A stretch of 64,000 bases of DNA, from positions 1-64,000 of the forward strand of contig JANXRG010000035.1 of NCBI GenBank assembly GCA_025353105.1, read 5' to 3'. This document shows, piece after piece, positions 8,447 to 15,617 of this stretch (its first letter is position 1; the number at the start of each line of letters is the position of its first letter). The position numbers and the translations under genes are program-made. Source of the stretch: Verrucomicrobiota bacterium. Its GTDB lineage: Bacteria > Verrucomicrobiota > Verrucomicrobiia > Chthoniobacterales > SZAS-18. The notes beneath the pieces are model-generated. The model had not been told where the DNA came from. It searched no databases and worked only from the letters and a program-made list of their open reading frames with translations.

Positions 8447-8896
8447 TCATTGTTCCATGACTTGAACGGACCCGTCTCGTCTTACAGAGGCGATGAATGG
8501 AGGATCCGTTTTCCGAGCGATTTTCTTCATTTTGGCAAGCGCGCAAACAAAGATTTCGGCCATCTGTGCGCCAGTGAGATCTTTGCTGCTAGAGAGGAAG
8601 AAGGCCTTTGCACCTGCGGCTTGAAACGCCTGAATCTCTGCCGGTCGACGTCGGATCTGCTTGTCCTTCGTCAAGATCAGCCAACCCCGCGCACCCACGT
8701 CAGCCAACCACACTGAATCCGGCGTATCCGCGGGAAAATGATCGTCGTGTCGTTCCACCTTTTCGCCTGCAGCGCGAAGCGTGTCGGGCACAACTTTCCC
8801 GCCCAATGAACGGTCCACGAAAAAGACCGTAGATTCAGGCGGCGTGAGCGAACTCGCAACGGACGGCCTCTTCGATTTCTTCCGGCTTGCAGCCAT
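8447..8896 (-). CDS. PIN-like toxin (VapC45-type)
   Basis: 149 residues from ATG 8896. Motifs include FFVDRSLGGK (first acidic residue), ERHDDHFP, DSVWLADVGARGWLILTKDK (second acidic cluster) and FFLSSS. This order suits the PIN-like ribonuclease fold of the DUF5615/VapC45 group. It follows the DUF433 gene and overlaps it by about 62 bases, as in toxin-antitoxin operons. Family members cleave RNA and are neutralised by the upstream partner; that activity is inferred here. The last 40 residues (ARKTDPPFIASVRRDGSVQ) include a short C-terminal strand. Confidence 0.75.
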   Translation of the reverse strand: MAASRKKSKRPSVASSLTPPESTVFFVDRSLGGKVVPDTLRAAGEKVERHDDHFPADTPDSVWLADVGARGWLILTKDKQIRRRPAEIQAFQAAGAKAFFLSSSKDLTGAQMAEIFVCALAKMKKIARKTDPPFIASVRRDGSVQVMEQ

Positions 8897-9572
8897 AATC
8901 GTCGGCGAGTTCCTTCGTCCCCTCGCCGGCGCGATAGCGCTCCGCCACCACGCTTGTGGCCACCGCTCGCCGTGCAATCACTGGCCGGCCGAATGCGATC
9001 GACGGGTCAACGACAATGATTTTTGGGTCCCGAGATTCATCTCCTCCCGTTCGCGTGAACAAGAACAGACGAACGGCCCGCCCGTCCGTGTCGCGCTCGA
9101 CTCGCTTCAAATATGCTTCCAGAACACTTCTCATTGCGATCTGACCCTGCTGCGAGGCGGAAACGAGTCCACCAAGATGTTGGACGAACAGGTCAATGCC
9201 ATCGGTTTCAAACCGGACGTTCGCCAAAGGATGATCAATCTTCAGCTCACGGCTAACGAAGTCGAGGGCGGTTCGGACCTTCGGCAGAGCGACGTTATGC
9301 TTGCGGCGGAGCGCCGCCAATACATGCGCCTCAACGAAATTAAGAAACGAAAGCAGCGGCACCTTTGGATCGGGCAGTTCGATAACGACCCGAAACTTTC
9401 GCGCATACCCGTGGCTCTTGTACGACTGACCCCGCACCCAGGAGGCAAGCGTCGTAGGAGGCAACCGAAGGTATCGCGCAGCTTCGGTAATCCCGTAAAC
9501 AGGCTGATTGCGTGCGTCCGTGTCGGAGGCGGTGGGATTGGGCTTCACGTTGTCGACTTCCAATCTTCGCAT
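8835..9572 (-). CDS. DUF433 antitoxin (VapB45-type)
   Basis: 245 residues from ATG 9572. The N-terminal part, VYGITEAARYLRLPPTTLASWVRG, is a MerR-like helix-turn-helix. The C-terminal part, DPSIAFGRPVIARRAVATSV then ERYRAGEGTKELADDYGCKPEEIEEAVR, is a textbook DUF433 motif. It probably represses its own operon and binds the PIN toxin encoded just downstream. The frame is open far upstream to 10427, but that extension runs antiparallel-frame through the S12 gene and is not real. Confidence 0.8.
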   Translation of the reverse strand: MRRLEVDNVKPNPTASDTDARNQPVYGITEAARYLRLPPTTLASWVRGQSYKSHGYARKFRVVIELPDPKVPLLSFLNFVEAHVLAALRRKHNVALPKVRTALDFVSRELKIDHPLANVRFETDGIDLFVQHLGGLVSASQQGQIAMRSVLEAYLKRVERDTDGRAVRLFLFTRTGGDESRDPKIIVVDPSIAFGRPVIARRAVATSVVAERYRAGEGTKELADDYGCKPEEIEEAVRCEFAHAA

Positions 9573-9658
9573 ACGCGATACTGAGACGTCCAGACCGATT
9601 CTTCCTCTGATAACTCTAAAGAGAGTCGAGGGTCGAGGCTCGGCGGTAAGAGGATGGG

Positions 9659-10786
9659 CTATTCCGGCACGTTGGCGGGGGTGAGAACTGTGGTCAGTGC
9701 TTTGAAGATGGTGGGGGCGGGGTTGGCTTTGCCGACGGGGATGTCGGTGTTCACCATGATGACGACGGCGGCTTTTTTCTCGGGGAAGTAGTAGGCGGCG
9801 CAGTTGTAGCCGGGGAGCTCGCCCGTGTGGCCGAGCCAGCCGTGATCGGTGCCGACGCCGATTCCATAAGCGCGCACGGGCGTGTTCGGCGGCATGGTCA
9901 TCCACGTCAGCCGCTCCTTTTGCATCGCGGGCGAGATGAGCGTGCCGGTGGTGTACGACACGACCCACGTGCGCAGATCTGCCAGCGTGGAGATGAGCTG
10001 GCCGGCGGTGAACGCCCAGCTCGGGTTGCGATTGGTCGCGTCGTCGAGGCTGTCGTCGAGGGTCTGCACCGTGGTGCCGCGCGCGTACGGCGACGGCATC
10101 GCCGACGTCGTGGGCCACGAGGTCTGCGACAGCTTCAACGGCGTGAAGATTTTCTCGGCGAAGAGGTCCTGGATCTTTTTGCCGGACACCTGCTCGACGA
10201 TCATGCCGAGCAGCACGTAGTTGGTGTTGCTGTAGTGCCAGCCCTGGCCCGGCGGGAAGTCGGGCGGCTGCGCAAGGCCCGCGTCGACCAGCTCGCGCGG
10301 CGTCCACTCGCGCTGGAAGTTTGAAAACGCCAGCTTCACCCACGCGTCGTCCTCGGTGTAGCTGTGCAGACCGGCCGTCATGTCGGCGAGCATGCGCAGG
10401 GTGATTTTTTCGCCGTTGGGCACCCACGGCGCGTATTTGCTCACGGGATCGTCGAGTCCGAGCTTCTTTTCGTCGGCGAGGATCAGCAGCGCGGTGGCGG
10501 TGAAGGTCTTGGTGATGCTGCCGATGCGGAAGTGATCGTCGACGCCCATCGGTCGCTTCGTCGTCACGTCGGCGACTCCGCGAGTCGCGACGTAGCTGCC
10601 CTGGCCCGGGAACCAGATGCCCACGATGACACCGGGCGCCTTGGTGGCCGCGAACGACTGGTCGAGGTCGTTGTCGATGGCGGTGCGCTGGGCGGGCGCG
10701 AAGGGAGCGTCATCGGCCGCGAACGCGGCGAGGGAAAAAACGAACAAGGAAGAGGAAAGAAGGAGGAAGCGGCGGGAGGCGGGCAT
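9659..10786 (-). CDS. Serine beta-lactamase-like hydrolase (peptidase S12 family), copy 2
   Basis: 375 residues from ATG 10786, chosen because MPASRRFLLLSSSLFVFSLAAFA is a good signal peptide. Catalytic boxes: S90-I-T-K93, Y185-S-N187 and H320-T-G322, all intact. The protein should act outside the cytoplasmic membrane on a D-amino acid peptide or ester; the true substrate is unknown. It is nearly identical to copy 1 (3688-4977), but its 5' end differs. An upstream ATG at 11026 is in frame and would add 80 residues translated from the heptanucleotide repeat at 10871-10975. It is the last gene before the right end of the integrative element. Confidence 0.88.
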   Translation of the reverse strand: MPASRRFLLLSSSLFVFSLAAFAADDAPFAPAQRTAIDNDLDQSFAATKAPGVIVGIWFPGQGSYVATRGVADVTTKRPMGVDDHFRIGSITKTFTATALLILADEKKLGLDDPVSKYAPWVPNGEKITLRMLADMTAGLHSYTEDDAWVKLAFSNFQREWTPRELVDAGLAQPPDFPPGQGWHYSNTNYVLLGMIVEQVSGKKIQDLFAEKIFTPLKLSQTSWPTTSAMPSPYARGTTVQTLDDSLDDATNRNPSWAFTAGQLISTLADLRTWVVSYTTGTLISPAMQKERLTWMTMPPNTPVRAYGIGVGTDHGWLGHTGELPGYNCAAYYFPEKKAAVVIMVNTDIPVGKANPAPTIFKALTTVLTPANVPE

Positions 10787-10820
10787 GGACAGGAACAGGG
10801 AAGAGGGAAGAAGGAGGAAT
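10741..10820. repeat. Two purine-rich repeat copies at the 5' end of S12 copy 2
   Basis: One copy (about 10741-10770) lies within the signal-peptide codons and one (about 10789-10820) just upstream of the start codon. Both belong to the same family as the intergenic copies at 7333 and 8290 and the signal-peptide-encoded copies in the kelch genes. Confidence 0.5.
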
Positions 10821-10870
10821 GGAAAGGCGGAATGAAGAGTCGAGGGTCGAGAGTCGACGGAGGCAAATGT

Positions 10871-10975
10871 CAGAGGACAGAGGACAGAGGACGGAGGACA
10901 GAGGACAGAGGACAGAGGACAGAGGACAGAGGACAGAGGACAGAGGACGGAGGACGGAGGACGGGGGACGGGGGA
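10871..10975. repeat. Heptanucleotide tandem repeat, 15 units
   Basis: Fifteen uninterrupted 7-base units, mostly cagagga, with cggagga and cggggga variants, the latter at the right end. Since 7 is not a multiple of 3, gain or loss of one unit shifts frame. On the minus strand it is open and joins the S12 copy 2 frame. The remaining gap up to the tRNA (10976-11081) has nothing else I can identify. Confidence 0.9.
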
Positions 10976-11081
10976 CAACGGAAAGCGAAGGCCCACGGGT
11001 GGACGAGAGGACAGGGAAACGGTCATCCGACAATTCTCAAAATTCCGTCAATTCCATCCAAAACCAAAACCCTCGACGGAG

Positions 11082-11152
11082 AGCGGGTGAAGGGAATCGA
11101 ACCCTCGTATCAAGCTTGGGAAGCTCGTGTTCTACCATTGAACTACACCCGC
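11082..11152 (-). tRNA. tRNA-Gly (anticodon CCC)
   Basis: Cloverleaf read on the minus strand: 7-bp acceptor GCGGGTG/CACCCGC, D-stem GTTC/GAAC, anticodon stem CGAGC/GCTTG with loop TTCCCAA (anticodon CCC), and T-loop TTCGATT on a 5-bp stem. The discriminator base is T and the CCA is not encoded. The T-arm and 3' acceptor strand are duplicated at 5541-5568, marking this gene as the attachment site of the adjacent element. Confidence 0.95.
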
Positions 11153-11221
11153 GAATAACCCCGAAACGCAATCACGCGCGACGGAAGCGCGCAAACGATT
11201 TCGATCGCACGCCGCCGGTCG

Positions 11222-13117
11222 CTAGCGGAGGAACTGTCCCGCGGGCACCTGCACGTTGAGTGTGCGCTCAACCGCGGCCACCAACGCGAGTTGCAGTTCC
11301 GGATTCTTGATCTCGATTTCGCTGGAACCATCGAACGCAAACGAGCGGATGCCCGATTCCCGCAACAGCTCGGCCGGCACTTGCAGCAGCACCCGATAGG
11401 TCGCGAGCTGTCCCAACGTGCCACCGCCGGACTGCCTCGTGATGTAATCGACCACCGCTCCCAACCTGAATCGCGGCGCCGGAGGGGTGGGTGGTGGAGG
11501 CGGTGGCGGCGACGAAACGGGTTCGAGGGCGGGCGTGGGCTCCGGGGCAGGGATGGGCGCGGGGGCGGCGACCGGCGACTCAATCGGGAACGGCGGTGGC
11601 GTGGCCGGCGGCGCCGAAACGGGGTCGGGTGCTGCCGTGGATTCCGGCGCAGAGACGGGGATGGGGCCGGTGGCGGCAACGAGCGGCGCAATCGGGAACA
11701 GCGGCGGCAGTGCGGGCGGCGCCGGAACGGGTTCGGATGTCGACGTGGATACCGGTGCAACGACTGGCATGGGGCCGGAGGCGGGAACCAGCGGCGCAAT
11801 CGGAAACGGCGGCGGCGTCACGGGCGTGATCGGCGTCGTTGGCGTCATCGACACCGGCGGGGGCGACTCCACCCGACGGCCGAGCGGCGGCAGGGTGGTG
11901 AGGCGTTGGATCGGTTCGGCCGGCGGCAGAGCGGACGAATCGGGGTCGGGTACTGTCGCGAATTCTTCCCGCGCGGCGGGGGGCGGAGGCGGAGCCGACG
12001 CAAACGGCGGAATGAGGGGTTCCACCTTGGGCATCGGCGGAATGATCAGCGAGATGGGTCCGGTGCGGGGCAGCGCAATCGGAATGGGCGGGGGCGAGCT
12101 TTGCACCGGCGGGATCACGGGAACCGACGTGGTTCCGGGCAACGGTGAAGCCCCGAAGAGGGGACGCACCGGCGGCGGTGGCAGGACGATCCCTTCCACG
12201 GGAGGCGGCGGCGGGGGCACGGGAACCGCGGCGGTGCGCGTCGGCTCGTACGTGTGCACGAGCGGGACCGGGGAGGAGAATTTCGCAATGCGATGCGGCG
12301 GTTCTGCCATCGGCCGAGGCGGTGGCGGCACCGGCGCGGGCGGAAGGCTGGGTGGTTCCGACGCGGCCACCGGCGGAAACGGGGCCGGTGGCGTGAACAT
12401 TAGCGGCGGGACGATGGGCGCGGGCAGGCGGGGCGAGACCGGTGGAACGAAAACTGGCGGCGCGATCGGCGGCGGTTGCGGACGCCACGGGGCGGCGGGA
12501 GACACAAAAACCGGCACCGGCGCGGGCGGCGGTTCCGGCGGCGCGATGGGCACGAGCGGCTGCATGTCAACGACCACGTCGGAGTACACGGGTGGCGCCT
12601 CCGCGCCCACGCGGGAAATCGGCGGGGGCGGCGCGGGGGCGGCCGGTTCTTCCTCCACCTCTTCGTCGGCGTAAACGTCCGGGTCGGATTCCGATGACAC
12701 GACCGAGACGGAGGCGGGCGGAGCCGGTTCCGAAAAGTTCGCGGTTTGGAGCGCGAGGGGAGCGCGGAAAGGTGAGGTACCACCAATCGTCAGCGTCGGG
12801 GCATCATCCAGCTGTAAATTCGGACTGCGCTGGAGGAAATCGGAGAGCGAGATTTCCTCTTCCTGGATCAAATTGAGGAGCGAGAGCTTCCCGAAGATTT
12901 CGCGCGCCTGGTCCTCATCGAGATGGAGCTGGAGGCAGATTTCGCGCACGGTCCGGTAGCCGTCGATCGCGAATAATACGCGCCACTCGAGCGTGCGCAG
13001 TTTGATATTGTGCGCGAAGTTCTCGAAGTTCGCGTTGATCTGGTAGACGTCGCTTGGCTTGGTCAGCGCGCTGGCGCCGGCCAGCATAAAGGATTGGCTG
13101 GGAGATTCTGGGTTCAT
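11222..13117 (-). CDS. Proline-rich protein with N-terminal winged-helix-like region
   Basis: 631 residues. Residues about 20-100 (YQINANFENFAHNIKLRTLEWRVLF then DGYRTVREICLQLHLDEDQAREIF) look like the C-terminal helical/winged part of PatA- or DUF4388-type regulators. Residues about 125-550 are an extreme Pro/Ala/Val-rich tract, probably extended. A compact C-terminal domain (about 555-631, FRLGAVVDYITRQS to VQVPAGQFLR) is unrecognised. It starts within the ATGA stop of the CheX-like gene, so the two are translationally coupled and probably act together in signalling or gliding/surface behaviour. That role is inference. Confidence 0.75.
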   Translation of the reverse strand: MNPESPSQSFMLAGASALTKPSDVYQINANFENFAHNIKLRTLEWRVLFAIDGYRTVREICLQLHLDEDQAREIFGKLSLLNLIQEEEISLSDFLQRSPNLQLDDAPTLTIGGTSPFRAPLALQTANFSEPAPPASVSVVSSESDPDVYADEEVEEEPAAPAPPPPISRVGAEAPPVYSDVVVDMQPLVPIAPPEPPPAPVPVFVSPAAPWRPQPPPIAPPVFVPPVSPRLPAPIVPPLMFTPPAPFPPVAASEPPSLPPAPVPPPPRPMAEPPHRIAKFSSPVPLVHTYEPTRTAAVPVPPPPPPVEGIVLPPPPVRPLFGASPLPGTTSVPVIPPVQSSPPPIPIALPRTGPISLIIPPMPKVEPLIPPFASAPPPPPAAREEFATVPDPDSSALPPAEPIQRLTTLPPLGRRVESPPPVSMTPTTPITPVTPPPFPIAPLVPASGPMPVVAPVSTSTSEPVPAPPALPPLFPIAPLVAATGPIPVSAPESTAAPDPVSAPPATPPPFPIESPVAAPAPIPAPEPTPALEPVSSPPPPPPPTPPAPRFRLGAVVDYITRQSGGGTLGQLATYRVLLQVPAELLRESGIRSFAFDGSSEIEIKNPELQLALVAAVERTLNVQVPAGQFLR

Positions 13118-13557
13118 GGTCGTTCAAGGGCGACAATCAGGAGTCCCTCGTGCTGGTTCCAGCGCACGGGGGTGCGGTAAACGGGCATGGGGAAGGCGGG
13201 ACCGTAATCCGCGCCCATGATTGGGGTGGGGCTCGAAATCATAATGCGGCCGCCGAGCGACTGGCGGGCATGGTTGGCGACGACACTGGCCACCTCGTAC
13301 ACGGTCTCCGCCAGGGCCACGTCGCCGGCCGGGGTTCCGCCCTGCGCGATCAGAATCGCGGTGAGCATCGCGCGCGACATCGTCAGGCACACGTAGCCGC
13401 TGCTCGGGCCGCCAATTTCGATCAAGCCGGTGAAATCCAGGAGTTTTGGATCGTCAAAACTGATCGTTCCCGGCCCCAACGTGGCCGGCTCCGCGCCGAG
13501 CTTCTCGAAGAAGTTGCGGGTGACGTCGAGGAAAACTTTCAGCTCGATCTCGGTCAT
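13114..13557 (-). CDS. CheX-like chemotaxis phosphatase-family protein
   Basis: 147 residues. The pattern GLIEIGGPSSGYVCLTMSRAML, then ETVYEVASVVANHARQSLGG and ISSPTPIMG follows the CheX/CheC-like fold. In family members the E-x-x-N helix carries the CheY-P phosphatase residues. Here the second position reads S/N-H (EVASVVANHA), so phosphatase activity is doubtful. It is coupled to the proline-rich gene at 11222-13117. No other chemotaxis genes are in the window. Confidence 0.7.
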   Translation of the reverse strand: MTEIELKVFLDVTRNFFEKLGAEPATLGPGTISFDDPKLLDFTGLIEIGGPSSGYVCLTMSRAMLTAILIAQGGTPAGDVALAETVYEVASVVANHARQSLGGRIMISSPTPIMGADYGPAFPMPVYRTPVRWNQHEGLLIVALERP

Positions 13558-13653
13558 CTCGTTAAATCGTGGGACATCGCGTCGTTAGGAAACATCAAGG
13601 CCGCGAAGTGTTTTTGTGAATCGGATCGCCGGTTTTGGCAAGAGGCAAAAGGC

Positions 13654-13934
13654 CCGGCGGCTGAGGCCGCCGGGGAAATTCGAAACTCGAAGTTCGAAAC
13701 TCGAAGGAAGTTCCAAGGGCTGAGAGAGGCAAAGCCCCGAGGCGGAAAGCCTCGGGTAAGCCCGAATTTCGAAATTCGAAACTCGAAGGAAGTTCCAAGG
13801 GCTGAAAGGGGCGGAGCCCCGAGGCGCGGGGCTGCCGGGGAAACTCGAAACTCGAAATTCGAAACTCGAAGGTAGTTCGAAGGGCGGAAAATGGCGGAAA
13901 GGGGCAGGACCGAGGACCGGGGCCTCGGGGAAGT
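13654..13934. repeat. Three tandem ~82-base repeat units
   Basis: Each unit combines an AT-poor 'tcgaaactcgaa' simple repeat, a 'ggaagttccaagggctga'-like core (13706, 13788, and a diverged copy at 13871) and a GC-rich hairpin (for example 13654-13675, arms cccggcggc/ggccgccggg). Core spacing is 82 then 83 bases. The surrounding gap 13558-14077 holds no gene. Confidence 0.8.
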
Positions 13935-14029
13935 TCGAAGTACGGTTCAATGGTCCAAACGAGCGGAAATTTGCAAACGCAGTCATCCGTTTTCGGCCTT
14001 TTTCGAATTTTGATTTTGGCGGCGTTTTC

Positions 14030-14093
14030 TTCGAGTTTCGAGTTTCGAGTTTCGAATTTCGAGTTTCCCGGGCGGCGTCAGCCGCCCGGGTTC
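14030..14093. repeat. Inverted copy of the 'tcgaaactcgaa' repeat with hairpin
   Basis: The simple repeat appears here in opposite orientation (cgagtttcgagtttcga), followed by a perfect GC-rich palindrome at about 14068-14090 (cccgggcggc/gccgcccggg). The palindrome overlaps the last codons and stop of the DUF2851 gene, so it could also act as that gene's terminator structure. Confidence 0.7.
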
Positions 14094-15472
14094 CAGGCGC
14101 GCACGCGCTCGGGAAACGTGCATCGCGCGCAGTCCGAGGCGTCGCGCAGGCAGAAATCCTCGTAGACCTGCAGCAGCCCCTGTTGCACCGCGACGGTGGC
14201 CGGGACGGCCCGGCGGAAAACCGCGTTGCCGCCAAATAACCGAGCCGCGGCGGTCTCGACGCGCCGGTTGGTCAGCTCGGCCGGAAGTTGGACGTATTGG
14301 CGCCAGGCGGCCGGCCGGCGCGAGAAGACGGCGGGATAAATCACGTTCGCGAGAATCTCCGCGATGCGGCTCGATCCCAACAGCGCGATCGGCCGGGTCT
14401 GGCGGGCGGAGGTCAGCGTGAAGTGGTGCTCCCAAAATGGATCGCTGACGCCGCCGAGGACTGTCTGTGCCGCGGTCGTCGGATCCTTCGCCGTGAGAAT
14501 CGCCCGCACCCTGGGCCACCCGCGCACGATCGCGGCGAGCGCTGCAAGCCGGCGTTGCGGATGATTCGTCGGGCGGCTGCCGCCGAGACGCCACGCGTGG
14601 CGCGGCAGGATCAGCCGCGCCCACTCACCCCGCTTCGGCCACCAGGCCTCCCACGTGGCGCGCAGATAGCGGCGCGTCAGCTTCGCGTCGGGACCGAATT
14701 CGCGACCATGCAGAAACCCGCCGAGTCCAAGCAACCACGCCGCCGTACTCTCGGCGTTCGCCCGCAACAATCGGAGCGGCAGGCGTTGCGCGATGAGTTG
14801 GAAGGGCAGCTGGTTCTCGCGATAGCCGAGCGCCATCGCGAGCATTTGGTGGAGCGCTTCATCGGTCCCGTGTGCCGCCGCGAGGCGAACCCAGCGCTGG
14901 GATTTTCGCTGCAGGCGATGGCGCGCCGCGGCGAGCAGGAGCGATTCCGCGCGCCCGGGGCCGAATTCACGCAACGGCGCCGCACACCGGCCCGGCCGCG
15001 CCAGCACCGGATAAGTAGCGAGGCCATCGTCCAGCCGCGCGGTGTCGAGTCGCACGCGCGGGACGAGGCGGTGCGCCGCCGTGCGGGTGAACGATTCACG
15101 GGTGGTGCTTACGGTCGCGAACAAATGCAGCACGACATTCTCAAAGTCGGGATTGTTGCCGTGGCCGTGGCGCTCCCAGTCGTCGGCCTCGAGATCGAGT
15201 TCGATCGCACCCTGCTGCGGGGGTCCGTCATCAAAACGCACCGCGGTGTCGAGGAAGTCCGGACCCGCGCCTCGGTTCCACACGCCGAATTGGACGATCT
15301 CGACCGCGCGACCATCGGTGGTGGTGAAGCGGGTGCCGAAGCCGCCGGCAAACCAGCGTGCCTGCCATTCAATTTCCGGCATGGCGGCGAGCGGCGGCAT
15401 CTCGCGCAGCATCCGCCCGGCGCAGAGCGCGGCGTAGCCTGGGGCGGGATCGGCGGTCGCAACGGAAGTCAT
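14078..15472 (-). CDS. DUF2851 family protein
   Basis: 464 residues. The hallmark block is near residues 85-115: GAIELDLEADDWERHGHGNNPDFENVVLHL is the family's E-x-H-x-x-S-D-W ... H-G-H ... Y-D-N-V-x-L-H-V signature. Such proteins occur mainly in Bacteroidetes and Verrucomicrobia and have no assigned biochemical function. A late block, DFCLRDASDCARCTFPERVRAW, carries a Cys pair near the C-terminus. The stop codon lies inside a palindromic repeat. It is the first of a same-strand run with the TIGR03790 and MBL genes, but gaps of about 145 bases make co-transcription uncertain. Confidence 0.85.
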   Translation of the reverse strand: MTSVATADPAPGYAALCAGRMLREMPPLAAMPEIEWQARWFAGGFGTRFTTTDGRAVEIVQFGVWNRGAGPDFLDTAVRFDDGPPQQGAIELDLEADDWERHGHGNNPDFENVVLHLFATVSTTRESFTRTAAHRLVPRVRLDTARLDDGLATYPVLARPGRCAAPLREFGPGRAESLLLAAARHRLQRKSQRWVRLAAAHGTDEALHQMLAMALGYRENQLPFQLIAQRLPLRLLRANAESTAAWLLGLGGFLHGREFGPDAKLTRRYLRATWEAWWPKRGEWARLILPRHAWRLGGSRPTNHPQRRLAALAAIVRGWPRVRAILTAKDPTTAAQTVLGGVSDPFWEHHFTLTSARQTRPIALLGSSRIAEILANVIYPAVFSRRPAAWRQYVQLPAELTNRRVETAAARLFGGNAVFRRAVPATVAVQQGLLQVYEDFCLRDASDCARCTFPERVRAWNPGG

Positions 15473-15617
15473 ACGCGTCAGACCGTTTGTAGCGTATTCG
15501 GTTTAAGAGCCCACGTGAAATCGTGGAGCAGCCGGCCCGCCACCCCACGGGCAAGAAGCCTGTGCCACGGCGAGGGGTCGCTCGGCGTCGCTCGGGATGA
15601 CAAGAAAAGGGGGCGCG

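Larger units (their letters stand above)
5541..11108. mobile_element. Integrative element inserted in tRNA-Gly(CCC), about 5.5 kb
   Basis: Bounded by 28-bp direct repeats made of the tRNA-Gly 3' end. The complete tRNA is on the right, the remnant on the left, and the integrase lies next to the left repeat pointing inward. Cargo: a small coupled protein, a DUF4258-like/DUF2283-like pair, a PIN/DUF433 toxin-antitoxin pair, an S12 hydrolase and two S12 3'-end remnants. No replication, conjugation or phage structural genes are present, so it is at most a mobilisable or decayed island. The integrase part seems less GC-rich than the flanks by eye. An alternative is a tandem duplication of an S12-tRNA block that later took up the integrase. 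Confidence 0.75.

Noticed and set aside
8835-10427. Single 530-codon minus frame joining an S12-like region to the DUF433 protein
   Set aside because: Its N-terminal part is the S12 gene read in a wrong frame; real similarity begins at ATG 9572.
10871-10975. Tandem repeats as a CRISPR array
   Set aside because: Units are 7 bases with no spacers and no cas genes nearby.
11487-12674. 395-codon glycine-rich plus-strand frame
   Set aside because: It is the antisense of the proline-rich tract (Pro codons read backward give Gly), with no start signal or domain.
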